Assembly: GCF_000472965.1 (NCBI RefSeq)
Contig: NZ_AXAU01000019.1
Location: 1 to 64,000 of the forward strand
DNA from: Bradyrhizobium murdochi
GTDB lineage: Bacteria; Pseudomonadota; Alphaproteobacteria; Rhizobiales; Xanthobacteraceae
Length of the DNA stretch: 64,000 nt
Direction: 5' to 3'
A program made the translations under genes and the position numbers. A model generated the notes under the pieces. It did no database searches. It was not told the origin of the DNA and saw only the letters and a program-made list of their open reading frames with translations. Below are positions 26,678-36,433 of the stretch, in pieces; the stretch's first letter is position 1, and each line of letters opens with the position of its first letter.

Positions 26678-27664
26678 TCACGCCATCGCCCGTTGGGCGG
26701 CTGTAGTGGCATCCGTGCCGATCCATTTTCGAAACAGATCAAAATCGATATTGCCGCCAGACAGGATCAAGCCGACGCGCCTGCCGGCGAGCTTCTGCCT
26801 TTCGTGCAGCGCGGCGGCCAGCGGGGCTGCGCCGGCGCCTTCGGCGAGGTTGTGCGTGTCGGTCCAGTAGGCGCGGACGGCGGCTGCGACCTCGTCGTCC
26901 GTGACCTGGACGATGCGCGCGGCGCCCTTGCGGATGATGGCGAATGCGTCCGGATCGGGATTGCGCGTCGCCATGCCGTCCGCCAGCGTGTTGCTGGTTT
27001 CGGTGGTTACCACCGTGCCAGCCGCAAACGACAGTGCGTAGGACGGCGCTTCGGTCGACTGCACGCCGACGATTTCGGTTTTCAGCCCGAGCAGATCGCG
27101 CGCCATGATGCAGCCGGAGATGCCCGAGCCCTGCCCGATCGGCACATAGAGAATGTCGAGGTCAGGCGCCGTCCGGAACAGTTCGAGCGCGTAGGTGGCG
27201 ACGCCGAGCACCAGATCCGGATGGAACGACGGCACCATATGAAGGCCGGCGAACTGGGCACGGCGCTGGGCTTCTTCGGCCGCCGCCTGAAAATCCTCGC
27301 CATGCTCGACGAGGTCGGCGCCGAACGCGCGCATGGCGCGGTTCTTCTCCACCGAATTGCCCTTCGGCACGTAAATCACCGCTGGCACGCCGTGGCGGGA
27401 GGCCGCGAACGCAAGGCTCTGGCCGTGATTGCCGCGCGTGGCGGAAATGATCCCCGATATGTCCGGCCGCTCCTGCTTCAGCCGGTCGAGATAGATCAGC
27501 CCACCGCGCACCTTGAACGCGCCAATCGGCGTGTGGTTCTCGTGCTTGACGATCACCGTTGTGCCGAGCCGCTCTGCCAACAGCGGCCAGGCATGCGCCG
27601 GCGTCGGAGGCACCGCCTGCCCCACGATCTCGTGCGCGCGTTCGAGCTCTCTGAGGTCAAACAT
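26678..27664 (-). CDS. Threonine dehydratase (PLP, no ACT domain)
   Basis: A 328-residue fold-type II PLP enzyme of the serine/threonine dehydratase family. The Schiff-base Lys is in GAFKVRGG (about residue 51), the phosphate-binding Gly loop in GQGSGISG, and SGGN near the C-terminus. Family reaction: L-threonine (or serine) to 2-oxobutyrate (or pyruvate) and ammonia, the entry step of isoleucine synthesis. It lacks the C-terminal ACT-like domain of biosynthetic IlvA, so isoleucine feedback is not expected from sequence. It sits between ilvI and ilvN. Hydroxyectoine-type or serine dehydratase activity is a possible alternative. Confidence 0.86.
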   Translation of the reverse strand: MFDLRELERAHEIVGQAVPPTPAHAWPLLAERLGTTVIVKHENHTPIGAFKVRGGLIYLDRLKQERPDISGIISATRGNHGQSLAFAASRHGVPAVIYVPKGNSVEKNRAMRAFGADLVEHGEDFQAAAEEAQRRAQFAGLHMVPSFHPDLVLGVATYALELFRTAPDLDILYVPIGQGSGISGCIMARDLLGLKTEIVGVQSTEAPSYALSFAAGTVVTTETSNTLADGMATRNPDPDAFAIIRKGAARIVQVTDDEVAAAVRAYWTDTHNLAEGAGAAPLAAALHERQKLAGRRVGLILSGGNIDFDLFRKWIGTDATTAAQRAMA

Positions 27665-27690
27665 GGGTTCTCGTCAACCTTCTCTCTTTT

Positions 27691-27858
27691 TGTCATCCCC
27701 GCGAAGGCGGGGATCCAGTATTCCAGAGACGCCCCGAGATTGACGGAGACGCCGTGGCGTACTGGATCGCCCGGTCCCGGCTACGCCAAGGCTTCGCCGA
27801 GGCTGTCCGGTCCTGGCTCGCCGAAGCTCTAGCGGAGGCGGCAAGCCGGGCGATGACA
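27691..27858. repeat. Palindromic intergenic repeat (family E) within the ilv cluster
   Basis: Begins TGTCATCCCCGCGAAGGCGG with a GGATCCAGTA/TACTGGATC pair (27711-27720 and 27759-27767) and ends AAGCCGGGCGATGACA; a composite of nested palindromes. It lies between ilvI and the threonine dehydratase gene, where it separates two genes that would otherwise be adjacent. Confidence 0.75.
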
Positions 27859-27906
27859 GCGGAATTTTTGTCTCGCGTCCTCACAGCAATCTCTTACCTC
27901 GCATCC

Positions 27907-29682
<1,776 letters not shown>

Positions 29683-29740
29683 GGTTTGCTCCGGATGCGC
29701 TGGTCGGCGCGGCTTCTTTCGGTTGTCTGTTTTGGGAAAT

Positions 29741-29761
29741 AAAAAAGGGCCCGAGAGGCCC
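29741..29761 (-). terminator. Attenuator terminator of the ilvI leader
   Basis: On the minus strand GGGCC (29761-29757), loop TCTCG and GGCCC (29751-29747) are followed directly by six T (29746-29741). This is a compact intrinsic terminator located 59 bases before the ilvI start codon and 30 bases after the leader peptide stop. Confidence 0.85.
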
Positions 29762-29817
29762 CATGCACACCGCCTGAATTTGGATGGCCGCTAGCCATCC
29801 CCGGCGGTGTGCCTGGG
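29760..29817 (-). promoter_or_regulatory. Antiterminator structure of the ilvI leader
   Basis: GCACACCGCC in the RNA (29812-29803) pairs perfectly with GGCGGTGTGC (29774-29765). After one mismatch CCCA (29817-29814) pairs with TGGG (29763-29760), which overlaps the 5' arm of the terminator stem (29761-29757). Formation of this stem therefore excludes the terminator. The 5' arm immediately follows the Val codons of the leader peptide, where a stalled ribosome would leave it free. Confidence 0.75.
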
Positions 29818-29856
29818 TACGACGACGATAAGGAGTTTGGTAATAATGTTACGCAT
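29791..29856 (-). CDS. ilvI leader peptide (attenuation peptide)
   Basis: A 21-codon open frame, ATG at 29856, TAG at 29791-29793. After MRN it contains IITKLLIVVVP: three Ile, two Leu and three Val codons within ten positions, exactly the regulatory amino acids of the downstream pathway. Its stop codon lies in the loop of the antiterminator stem. No strong ribosome site is visible (GAG ten bases upstream). Too short for usual gene finding. It should act in cis as a sensor of charged tRNA rather than as a functional peptide. Confidence 0.85.
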   Translation of the reverse strand: MRNIITKLLIVVVPRHTAGDG

Positions 29857-29888
29857 TTGGCGGCTCGGACTTCCCGAAGGTTGCGCGG

Positions 29889-29916
29889 GTTATACCGTTC
29901 GGCCCCCGGAAGTCAA
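29889..29916 (-). promoter_or_regulatory. Predicted sigma70 promoter of ilvI leader
   Basis: -35 TTGACT (29916-29911) and -10 TATAAC (29894-29889) are separated by 16 bp on the minus strand. Transcription would start near 29882, about 26 bases before the leader peptide ATG. Confidence 0.7.
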
Positions 29917-30010
29917 GGGACGGACGCTTTCGGCGCGATTTAGGCAGTGTAGCGGTGTTCCGGGCATTCGGCGAGGGGGAATTTTATGCGTGCAGCCATG
30001 CGCCGTCCTC

Positions 30011-30104
30011 CCCTCATGGTGAGGAGCGCGTCTTCGCGCGTCTCGAACCATGAGGCCCGTGGCCCATCCTTCGAGACGCCGCTTCGCGGCTCCTCAGGAT
30101 GAGG
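30011..30104. repeat. Palindromic intergenic repeat (family D), copy 2
   Basis: CCCTCATGGTGAGGAGCGCG... to ...CGGCTCCTCAGGATGAGG, the reverse complement of the element at 22629-22730. The last three codons and stop of miaA (ACC TCA TCC TGA) are inside this element. Confidence 0.8.
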
Positions 30105-31026
30105 TCTGCATGCCTGGCCACCCCCTCGCCGCCTCCGGCGTCACCCATTCGAACTCCGGCAGTTGATGCCTGAACCACGTGAACTGCCGTTTTGCATAAT
30201 GGCGGGTGTCGGCGCGGCCGATTTCGGCGGCCTCCTCGCGCGTGATTTCTCCCCTGAGGTGCCGGATCAGCGCCGGCACGCCGTGGGCCTTCATCGCCGG
30301 CAGCAGGGGATCGAGCTTTCGGGCGGCGAGCGCTGCGACCTCCTCCAGCGCACCCGCGGCCAGCATCGCGCCGAACCGCGCATCGATCCGCGCGTATAGT
30401 TTTTCGCGCTCAGGCGCGAGGAACAGCGCCGAGAACTCGCTCCGAGGCAGCAGCGGCGGCAGGCCCTCGCGATGCCAGTCCGGCAGGGTGCGGCCGGTGC
30501 CTTCCACGACTTCCAGGGCGCGGGCAATCCGGGTGCGGTCGCGCGGCTTCAGGCGCTCGGCGGAGACGGGATCACGCCGCATCAGCTCAGTGTGCAGCGC
30601 TTCGACGCCGTCGCGTTCCAGCCGGGCGCGTACGGCTTCGCGCACCTCGGCCGGGATCGGCGGCACCGCGGAGAGACCGCGCGTCAATGCCTTGAAATAA
30701 AGGCCGGACCCGCCGACGAAGATCGGCAGCCGCTTCTCCGCGCGCGCCTCTGCGAGCACCTTTCCCGCATCCGTCACCCACGCTCCGGCCGAGAAATTGA
30801 CCGACGCGTCGACATGGCCGTAGAGCCGGTGCGGCACGCGCGCCTCCTCCTCCGGCGTCGGCCGCGCCGTGATGACGCGGAGATCGCGGTAGACCTGCAT
30901 CGAATCGGTGTTGATGACGACGCCGCCGGTCTTTTGCGCCAATTCGAGCGCCAGGGCCGACTTGCCGCTGGCGGTCGGCCCTGCGATAAGCACGGCCTTG
31001 CTCAAATCTAGCTGAAAAGCCTGCAT
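30094..31026 (-). CDS. miaA: tRNA dimethylallyltransferase
   Basis: A 310-residue enzyme, EC 2.5.1.75, that prenylates A37 of tRNAs reading UNN codons. P-loop GPTASGKSA at residues 15-23, then INTDSMQVYRDL, GGSGLYFKAL, and the C-terminal RRHYAKRQFTWFRHQ-like DTRHYAKRQFTWFRHQ motif. Start ATG 31026 overlaps the divergent serB ATG (CATG shared at 31024-31027). The last residues TSS and stop derive from a dispersed repeat, so the C-terminus has been extended or replaced by that insertion. Frames extending further upstream run through serB and are not credible. Confidence 0.95.
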   Translation of the reverse strand: MQAFQLDLSKAVLIAGPTASGKSALALELAQKTGGVVINTDSMQVYRDLRVITARPTPEEEARVPHRLYGHVDASVNFSAGAWVTDAGKVLAEARAEKRLPIFVGGSGLYFKALTRGLSAVPPIPAEVREAVRARLERDGVEALHTELMRRDPVSAERLKPRDRTRIARALEVVEGTGRTLPDWHREGLPPLLPRSEFSALFLAPEREKLYARIDARFGAMLAAGALEEVAALAARKLDPLLPAMKAHGVPALIRHLRGEITREEAAEIGRADTRHYAKRQFTWFRHQLPEFEWVTPEAARGWPGMQTSS

Positions 31027-31930
31027 GTCCCTGGTCGCCACCCTCATCTGCAATCCGGCCAACCCCGCGCTCGACTCCACCATCGTCGACGGCGCGCTGG
31101 CCGTTCTCCCCTCGCCGGGAACGGCGCAATGGCTGTTCGACGAAGTGGCAGTCGACATTCCCTTTGACAGCCAGGTCAAGAGCCCGGACGAGATCAAAGC
31201 GATCGAAACCCGCCTGCAACAGGCGCGCGGTGACCTGCCGATCGACATTGTCGTGCAGCCTGCCGCGTTCAGGCGCAAGAAGCTTTTTCTCGCCGACATG
31301 GACTCCACCATGATCGGCCAGGAATGCATCGACGAGCTGGCCGATTTCGCCGGACTGAAGGCGCATGTCGCAGGCATCACCGAACGCGCGATGCGCGGCG
31401 AGATCGAATTCGAGCCGGCGCTGCGCGAGCGTGTGGCGCTCCTGAAGGACCTGCCGGTCAGCGTGGTCGATGAAGTCCTGGCAAAACGCATCACGCCGAC
31501 GCCGGGAGGCCGCGAGCTGGTTTCCACGATGCGCGCCAACGGCGCCTGGACCTGCCTGATCTCCGGCGGCTTCACGCTGTTCACGCATGCGGTCGCGACC
31601 AAGATCGGATTTCAGGAAAACCGCGCCAACGAGTTGAAGGTGCGGGACGGCAAATTCAGCGGCGAGGTGGCCGAGCCGATCCTCGGCCGCGCCGCCAAAT
31701 TGGCTACGCTGATCGAGCTTCGCGAATCCTTCGATCTCGACGAGATCGATACGCTGGTGGCCGGCGACGGCGCCAACGACCTCGGCATGATCCAGGCCGC
31801 GGGCCTCGGCGTCGCCTATCACGCCAAGCCGGCGGTCGCCGCCGCTGCCGCCGCGCGGATCGACTACGGCGATCTCACCGCGCTGTTGTATGCGCAAGGC
31901 TATCGGCGCGAGGAGTTTGTAGGGGGATAA
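31025..31930 (+). CDS. serB: Phosphoserine phosphatase
   Basis: A 301-residue HAD-superfamily enzyme, EC 3.1.3.3, the last step of serine synthesis. Nucleophile motif DMDSTMI (about residue 91, DxDST), motif II SGGF, motif III Lys around GRAAKLATL, and GDGANDLGM. An N-terminal ACT-like region (residues 1-75) precedes the catalytic domain, as in SerB of other Proteobacteria. It shares overlapping start codons with the divergent miaA gene, so its promoter must lie inside the miaA coding sequence. Confidence 0.95.
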   Translation: MSLVATLICNPANPALDSTIVDGALAVLPSPGTAQWLFDEVAVDIPFDSQVKSPDEIKAIETRLQQARGDLPIDIVVQPAAFRRKKLFLADMDSTMIGQECIDELADFAGLKAHVAGITERAMRGEIEFEPALRERVALLKDLPVSVVDEVLAKRITPTPGGRELVSTMRANGAWTCLISGGFTLFTHAVATKIGFQENRANELKVRDGKFSGEVAEPILGRAAKLATLIELRESFDLDEIDTLVAGDGANDLGMIQAAGLGVAYHAKPAVAAAAAARIDYGDLTALLYAQGYRREEFVGG

Positions 31931-31940
31931 GAACTCTTGC

Positions 31941-32058
31941 GTCGTCCCTGCACACGCAGGGACCCATACGCCGCGGCCCGTCCATGATGCGATGGGGCCA
32001 GTTGCCTTTGATACAATCCGCGCTGGCGGTTATGGGTCCCTGCGTGCGCAGGGACGAC
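31941..32058. repeat. Palindromic intergenic repeat (family F)
   Basis: GTCGTCCCTGCACACGCAGG at the left end and CCCTGCGTGCGCAGGGACGAC at the right end are near-perfect inverted copies, with a second pair GGGACCCATA/TATGGGTCCC inside. It lies between the convergent serB and degP genes. Confidence 0.8.
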
Positions 32059-32102
32059 ATCGCGTTTTGATCAGCAGCAGGTTTACGCGGATCTAACAAT
32101 CC

Positions 32103-33608
32103 CTACTGCACACCGACTGCCACGAACCGCAATTCGCCCTCGCCGTTCGACACCAGCAGCAGCACCGATTTCTTGCCGTCCTTCTTGAGCTGATCGACGC
32201 GCTTCTTGATGTCTGCCGCGCTGGCGACCGCTTCCTGCGCCACCTCGACGATGACGTCGCCGGCAGAGAGCCGCTTGTCGGCGGCGTCGGAGGAGCCGTC
32301 GACGCCGGTGATGATGACGCCTTTCACGCTCTCCTTGATCTTGTACTTCGTGCGCAGGTCCTTGCTTAGCGCGGCAAGATCGAGGCCGAGCGCTTTTTGC
32401 GTCACAGGCTTCTCGACAGGGTCTTCCTTGGTTTTGGCGGCGGCCTGCTGCACCTTTTCGGTATCCTCGAGGCGGCCGAGCGTAACCTTGCGGGTTTCCT
32501 CGTTACCCTTGCGGATGATGACCACGTCGACTTCCTTGCCGACGGCGGTATCGGCGACGACACGGGATAGATCCTTCGGGTCCTTGACGTCCTTGCCGTC
32601 GAACTTGACGACGACATCGCCGGGCTCGATGCCGGCAGGCTTGGCCGGCCCCTTGTCGTCGATGCCGGCGACCAGCGCGCCGCGGGCGGGCTTGATGTTG
32701 AGGCTTTCGGCGATCTCCTCGGTGACCTGCTGGATCCGCACGCCGAGCCAGCCGCGGCGTAGTTCGCCGAACTGCCGGAGCTGATCAACTACGGCGGCCA
32801 CCGTCTTCGACGGCACCGCGAAGCCGAGGCCGATCGAGCCGCCAGTCGGCGAGATGATCAGCGTGTTGACGCCGACCACTTCGCCTTCGAGGTTGAACAG
32901 CGGCCCGCCGGAATTGCCGCGGTTGATGGAGGCATCGGTCTGGATGTAGCTGTCGTATGGCCCCTGGCTGATGTCGCGGTTGCGCGCCGACACAATACCG
33001 GCCGTGACCGAGCCGCCGAGGCTGAACGGATTGCCGATCGCAATCACCCACTCGCCAAGCCGCAGCTTGTCGGAATCGCCGAACTTCACCGCAGTCACCG
33101 GCTTCACAGGCTTGAACTTCAAGACCGCAATGTCGGTCTTCTTGTCGACGCCGACCAGTTCGGCCTTGATCTTGGTGCCGTCGTTCATGATCAAGTTGAT
33201 CTCGTCGGCATCCGCGATGACGTGATTGTTGGTAACGACGATGCCGGCGGCATCGACGATAAAACCGGAGCCGAGCGAATTGGTCTTGCGCGGCGGCTGC
33301 ATTTCGCCGCTCTTGTCGCCGCCCTTGGGCAGGCCGCCGCGCCGGTTCTTGAAGAAGTCGTCAAAGAATTCCTCGAACGGCGAGCCCGGCGGCAGTTGCG
33401 GCATCGTATCCCTGCCGCCCTTGGCTTCCACGCTCTGCGAGGTCGAAATATTGACGACGGAATCGATCACCTTCTCGGCAATGTCGGCGATACCGTCCGG
33501 CCCGCGCGCGCTGGCCGGCACTGAAGCCAGCATGCTGGCGGCACCGAGCGAGATCGCAATTCCCATCAGGCGCAGGCGGCTTTTCAAGGCGGGTCTGGCA
33601 CCGGTCAT
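32103..33608 (-). CDS. Periplasmic serine protease Do (DegP/HtrA family)
   Basis: A 501-residue protease/chaperone of envelope quality control. Signal peptide MTGARPALKSRLRLMGIAISLGAASMLASVPASA (cleavage near 34), trypsin-like domain with triad H129 (TNNHVIADADE), D159 (KKTDIAVLK) and S233 (INRGNSGGPL), then two PDZ domains (about 285-375 and 405-495). ATG 33608 has GGAGACGAG upstream. It is the last gene of hflK-hflC-DUF2065-degP, an arrangement common in Rhizobiales. Which HtrA paralogue (DegP, DegQ or MucD) it equals cannot be fixed by sequence alone. Confidence 0.95.
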   Translation of the reverse strand: MTGARPALKSRLRLMGIAISLGAASMLASVPASARGPDGIADIAEKVIDSVVNISTSQSVEAKGGRDTMPQLPPGSPFEEFFDDFFKNRRGGLPKGGDKSGEMQPPRKTNSLGSGFIVDAAGIVVTNNHVIADADEINLIMNDGTKIKAELVGVDKKTDIAVLKFKPVKPVTAVKFGDSDKLRLGEWVIAIGNPFSLGGSVTAGIVSARNRDISQGPYDSYIQTDASINRGNSGGPLFNLEGEVVGVNTLIISPTGGSIGLGFAVPSKTVAAVVDQLRQFGELRRGWLGVRIQQVTEEIAESLNIKPARGALVAGIDDKGPAKPAGIEPGDVVVKFDGKDVKDPKDLSRVVADTAVGKEVDVVIIRKGNEETRKVTLGRLEDTEKVQQAAAKTKEDPVEKPVTQKALGLDLAALSKDLRTKYKIKESVKGVIITGVDGSSDAADKRLSAGDVIVEVAQEAVASAADIKKRVDQLKKDGKKSVLLLVSNGEGELRFVAVGVQ

Positions 33609-33909
33609 GTCGGCTCGTCTCCAAAGGCTCAAATTTGGGGCCCACAGTGCGCCCGAACGGGTCCTCGGCGCAAGCATCTGCGCCTGACATTCCGGCGGAA
33701 AACGGGCGGCTCGCGGCTCACGATTTCGTTGGCGCCAGAGCTAGTTGCGGCCGTCAATTACCGTCATTCCAGGGCGCGAAGCGGACTCAGATGTGCATTT
33801 GCACATCTGAGAATCTCGAGATTCCCCGATCCGCAATTGCGCATCTGAGGACTGGTCCTTCGGACCATCTACGATGCGCGGTTGCGCATCGGAGAATGAC
33901 GGAGGAACC
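33609..33909. repeat. Intergenic region with palindromic repeat (family G)
   Basis: The stretch 33762-33902 begins CGTCATTCCAGGGCGCGAAG and ends GCGCATCGGAGAATGACGG and contains small hairpins (CAGATGTGCATTTGCACATCTG, TGGTCCTTCGGACCA). It lies between DUF2065 and degP. Nothing else is seen in the gap except the degP ribosome site. Confidence 0.75.
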
Positions 33910-34110
33910 TTACCGCCGCACGAACCAGATCAGAAGCAGGCCGACGACCGCGGAAACGATGCCCACGATCCGCAGGATATTGTCCGGCGTCGCCAATGCG
34001 CTTTTCATCGCCCGGCGCATCCAGGCCGGGCTGGCTGCGAACATCAGGCCTTCAAGCACAAAGAGGATGCCCACACCGATGAGGAAGTCGGCGAACGCAA
34101 TGGACCTCAT
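33910..34110 (-). CDS. DUF2065 family small membrane protein
   Basis: A 66-residue protein of two transmembrane helices (residues 5-27 and 43-63), MRSIAFADFLIGVGILFVLEG... with basic loop PAWMRRAMKSAL, matching the DUF2065 (YjeT-like) family that is usually encoded next to hflC. No function is established; the constant linkage with HflKC and DegP suggests a role in membrane protein quality control. Confidence 0.85.
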   Translation of the reverse strand: MRSIAFADFLIGVGILFVLEGLMFAASPAWMRRAMKSALATPDNILRIVGIVSAVVGLLLIWFVRR

Positions 34111-34154
34111 CGGATGGCATCCCCCCGCTATTCAAGCGCCTTTTGCTTTTATGC

Positions 34155-34180
34155 CGGCGAAGCGACCCCCCGCTTCGCCG
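34155..34180. other. Intercistronic hairpin between hflC and DUF2065 genes
   Basis: CGGCGAAGCG (34155-34164) and CGCTTCGCCG (34171-34180) form a perfect 10-bp stem with a 6-base loop. It has no T-tract on the minus strand, so it is more likely an mRNA-stability or processing element than a terminator. Confidence 0.5.
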
Positions 34181-34208
34181 TAACGGGCGTATTGCGTGGG
34201 CCGGCCGC

Positions 34209-35120
34209 TTAAGGCTTCGGCGCCGCGGCCGCCGCGGCTGCCGCCGGCGGATGGCCCGACGGATTGGCGAAGAAGCGGAAGAATTCGGAATCGGGCCGCA
34301 GCAGGAAACGGGTGTCGTTGGAGCGCAGCCCGGTCTCATAGGCCGACATCGAACGATAGAAGGCGAAGAAATCCGGATCCCGGCCATAGGCCTCGGCGAA
34401 CAGCCGGTTGCGCTCGGCGTCACCCGCGCCGCGCGTCTGCTCGGCGGTCGAGTTGGCCTCCGCAATGATGACGGTCGCCTCGCGGTCGGCCCTCGAGCGG
34501 ATCTCCTGCGCCTTCTGGCCGCCCTGGGCGCGGAACTCGGCCGCCTCGCGCTGCCGCTCGGTCTGCATACGCTGATAGACCGCCTGGCTGTTGGCCTCCG
34601 GCAGGTCGGCGCGGCGGATACGCACGTCGACGACTTCGATGCCGTATTGGTCAGCCTCTCTGTCGAGCTGCTCGCGGATGCGCGCCATCAGGCCCTCGCG
34701 TTCGTCGCGCACCACGTTGATGAAGGGGACCTCGCCCAGCACGCGGCGCAGCGCCGCGTTCAACAGCGTGGTGAGCTGGATGTTGGCCGCCTGGATCGTG
34801 CCGATGCTCTGATAGAAGCGCAGCGGATTCTTGATCCGGTAGCGTGCGAAGGCGTCGACCACGAGCCGCTTCTGGTCGGAAGCGATCACTTCCTGGGACG
34901 GATTTTCCAGATCGAGGATGCGCTTGTCGATGGTGATGACGGTGTCGATGAACGGCGCCTTGAAGTTCAGGCCCGGCTCGGACACAACGTCAACGGGCCG
35001 ACCGAGCCGGACCACGAGCGCCTGCTGGGTCTGAGACACCGTGAAGACCGAGCTGTAACCCACGATCACCACGACCAACAGCAGGATCAGGGTGACAATA
35101 CCTGTGACAGGGGACCTCAT
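34209..35120 (-). CDS. hflC: HflC, modulator of FtsH protease
   Basis: A 303-residue SPFH/prohibitin-family membrane protein that forms the HflKC complex around the FtsH protease. One N-terminal helix (residues 8-28), then the band 7 domain (VSQTQQALVVRLGRPVDVVSEPGLNFKAPF...), and a coiled-coil region around RMQTERQREAAEFRAQGGQKAQEIRSRADREA. The C-terminus is Ala/Pro-rich. ATG overlaps the hflK stop (ATGA). Confidence 0.96.
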   Translation of the reverse strand: MRSPVTGIVTLILLLVVVIVGYSSVFTVSQTQQALVVRLGRPVDVVSEPGLNFKAPFIDTVITIDKRILDLENPSQEVIASDQKRLVVDAFARYRIKNPLRFYQSIGTIQAANIQLTTLLNAALRRVLGEVPFINVVRDEREGLMARIREQLDREADQYGIEVVDVRIRRADLPEANSQAVYQRMQTERQREAAEFRAQGGQKAQEIRSRADREATVIIAEANSTAEQTRGAGDAERNRLFAEAYGRDPDFFAFYRSMSAYETGLRSNDTRFLLRPDSEFFRFFANPSGHPPAAAAAAAAPKP

Positions 35121-36262
35121 CGCGTGCCTCCCTGCTGCGGCTGCTGCTGACCGGCCGTCGGCGGCGGACGGCGCGGCGTCAATTCGCTGAGCGGCAGATA
35201 GGGCACGATGCTCTGTGCCGAGTTGCCACCGTCATAGACCAGCTTCTCGGATCCGCCGAGAATCCGCTCCATCGTCTCCAGGTAAATTCGCTGCCGCGTC
35301 ACGTCCTTGGCCTTGTTATATTCCTCGTACACCTTCATGAAGCGCGCGCTCTGGCCCTTGGCCTCGGCGATCGCCTGTTCCCTGTAACCCTCGGCGACCT
35401 GCAGGATCTGCGCGGCACGGCCGCGGGCGTCGGGAAGGACGCGGTTGGCATAGGTCTGCGCCTCGTTCTGCTGCCGCTCGAAGTCGGCGCGCGCGGCCTG
35501 AACATCACGGAACGCGTCGATCACCTGCGCAGGCGGGTCGACCTTCTGCATCTGCACCTGCGTGATCTGGACGCCGGAACCGTAGGTATCCAGCGTCCTC
35601 TGCATCAATTCGTGAACGCCCTGCTCAGTCAGGTTGCGGGCGCCGGTGAGGATTGGCTGGATCTGCGAACGCCCGATCACCTCGCGCATCGCGCTTTCGG
35701 CCACCGCCTTCACGGTGCCTTCGGGATTCTGGATGTTGAAGAGGAAATTGCCGACGCCGTTGGGCTTGATCCGCCACAGCACCGTGAAGTCGACGTCGAC
35801 GATGTTTTCGTCGCCGGTCAGCATCAGGCTTTCTTCCGGCACGTCCCGCATGGTGCGGCCGCGCCGCGCCGGATCGTCGATCAGGCTCATGCCGACCGAA
35901 ATGGTGGAGACGCGTAGCGCCTTCGGCAGCAGCACGGTTTCGATCGGATAGGGCAGATGATAGTTCAGCCCGGGCTCGACGGTGCGTACATGCTTGCCGA
36001 AGCGCAAGACGACGCCGAGTTCTTCCGACTGCACGCGGAAGAATCCGGACAATCCCCAGATTACCAGCGCGCCAGCCAGCACCAGCGCGATGCCCATGCC
36101 GCTGAAATAGCCGCCCGGCAGAAGCTGCTGCAGCTTGTCCTGACCGCGCCGCAGCAGATCCTCAAGATCGGGTGGCCTCGGCCCGCCCGACTGCGGACCC
36201 GAACCCCACGGTCCCTTCGGACCCGGGCCCCATGGACCCCCACCTTGATTCTTCCACGGCAT
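35117..36262 (-). CDS. hflK: HflK, modulator of FtsH protease
   Basis: A 381-residue partner of HflC. A Gly/Pro-rich cytoplasmic N-terminus (MPWKNQGGGPWGPGPKGPWGS) is followed by one transmembrane helix (about 55-75) and the SPFH domain SEELGVVLRFGKHVRTVEPGLNYHLPYP, then a coiled coil rich in Gln/Glu/Ala. Strong ribosome site GGAGGAGAG before ATG 36262. First gene of the hflKC-DUF2065-degP unit, behind a promoter-like site at 36336-36364. Confidence 0.96.
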   Translation of the reverse strand: MPWKNQGGGPWGPGPKGPWGSGPQSGGPRPPDLEDLLRRGQDKLQQLLPGGYFSGMGIALVLAGALVIWGLSGFFRVQSEELGVVLRFGKHVRTVEPGLNYHLPYPIETVLLPKALRVSTISVGMSLIDDPARRGRTMRDVPEESLMLTGDENIVDVDFTVLWRIKPNGVGNFLFNIQNPEGTVKAVAESAMREVIGRSQIQPILTGARNLTEQGVHELMQRTLDTYGSGVQITQVQMQKVDPPAQVIDAFRDVQAARADFERQQNEAQTYANRVLPDARGRAAQILQVAEGYREQAIAEAKGQSARFMKVYEEYNKAKDVTRQRIYLETMERILGGSEKLVYDGGNSAQSIVPYLPLSELTPRRPPPTAGQQQPQQGGTR

Positions 36263-36335
36263 GCAAACTCTCCTCCGCGAGGGCCCGGGTCCGCCTGTTT
36301 TGGGCAGGATGCCCAGCCTCGCCTATCAGCCCGGC

Positions 36336-36364
36336 TTTATAGGGGACCGCTAGGTCCCTTACAA
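36336..36364 (-). promoter_or_regulatory. Putative hflK promoter with palindromic spacer
   Basis: On the minus strand -35 TTGTAA (36364-36359) and -10 TATAAA (36341-36336) have a 17-bp spacer that contains the palindrome GGGACCTAGCGGTCCC. The palindrome between the two boxes could be an operator. Confidence 0.5.
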
Positions 36365-36433
36365 CGCAAGCTTCCTGCACGAAGCAGCTATGCTTGACGC
36401 CATAATTGTCAATGTAAACATTGGCTAGCGAGG

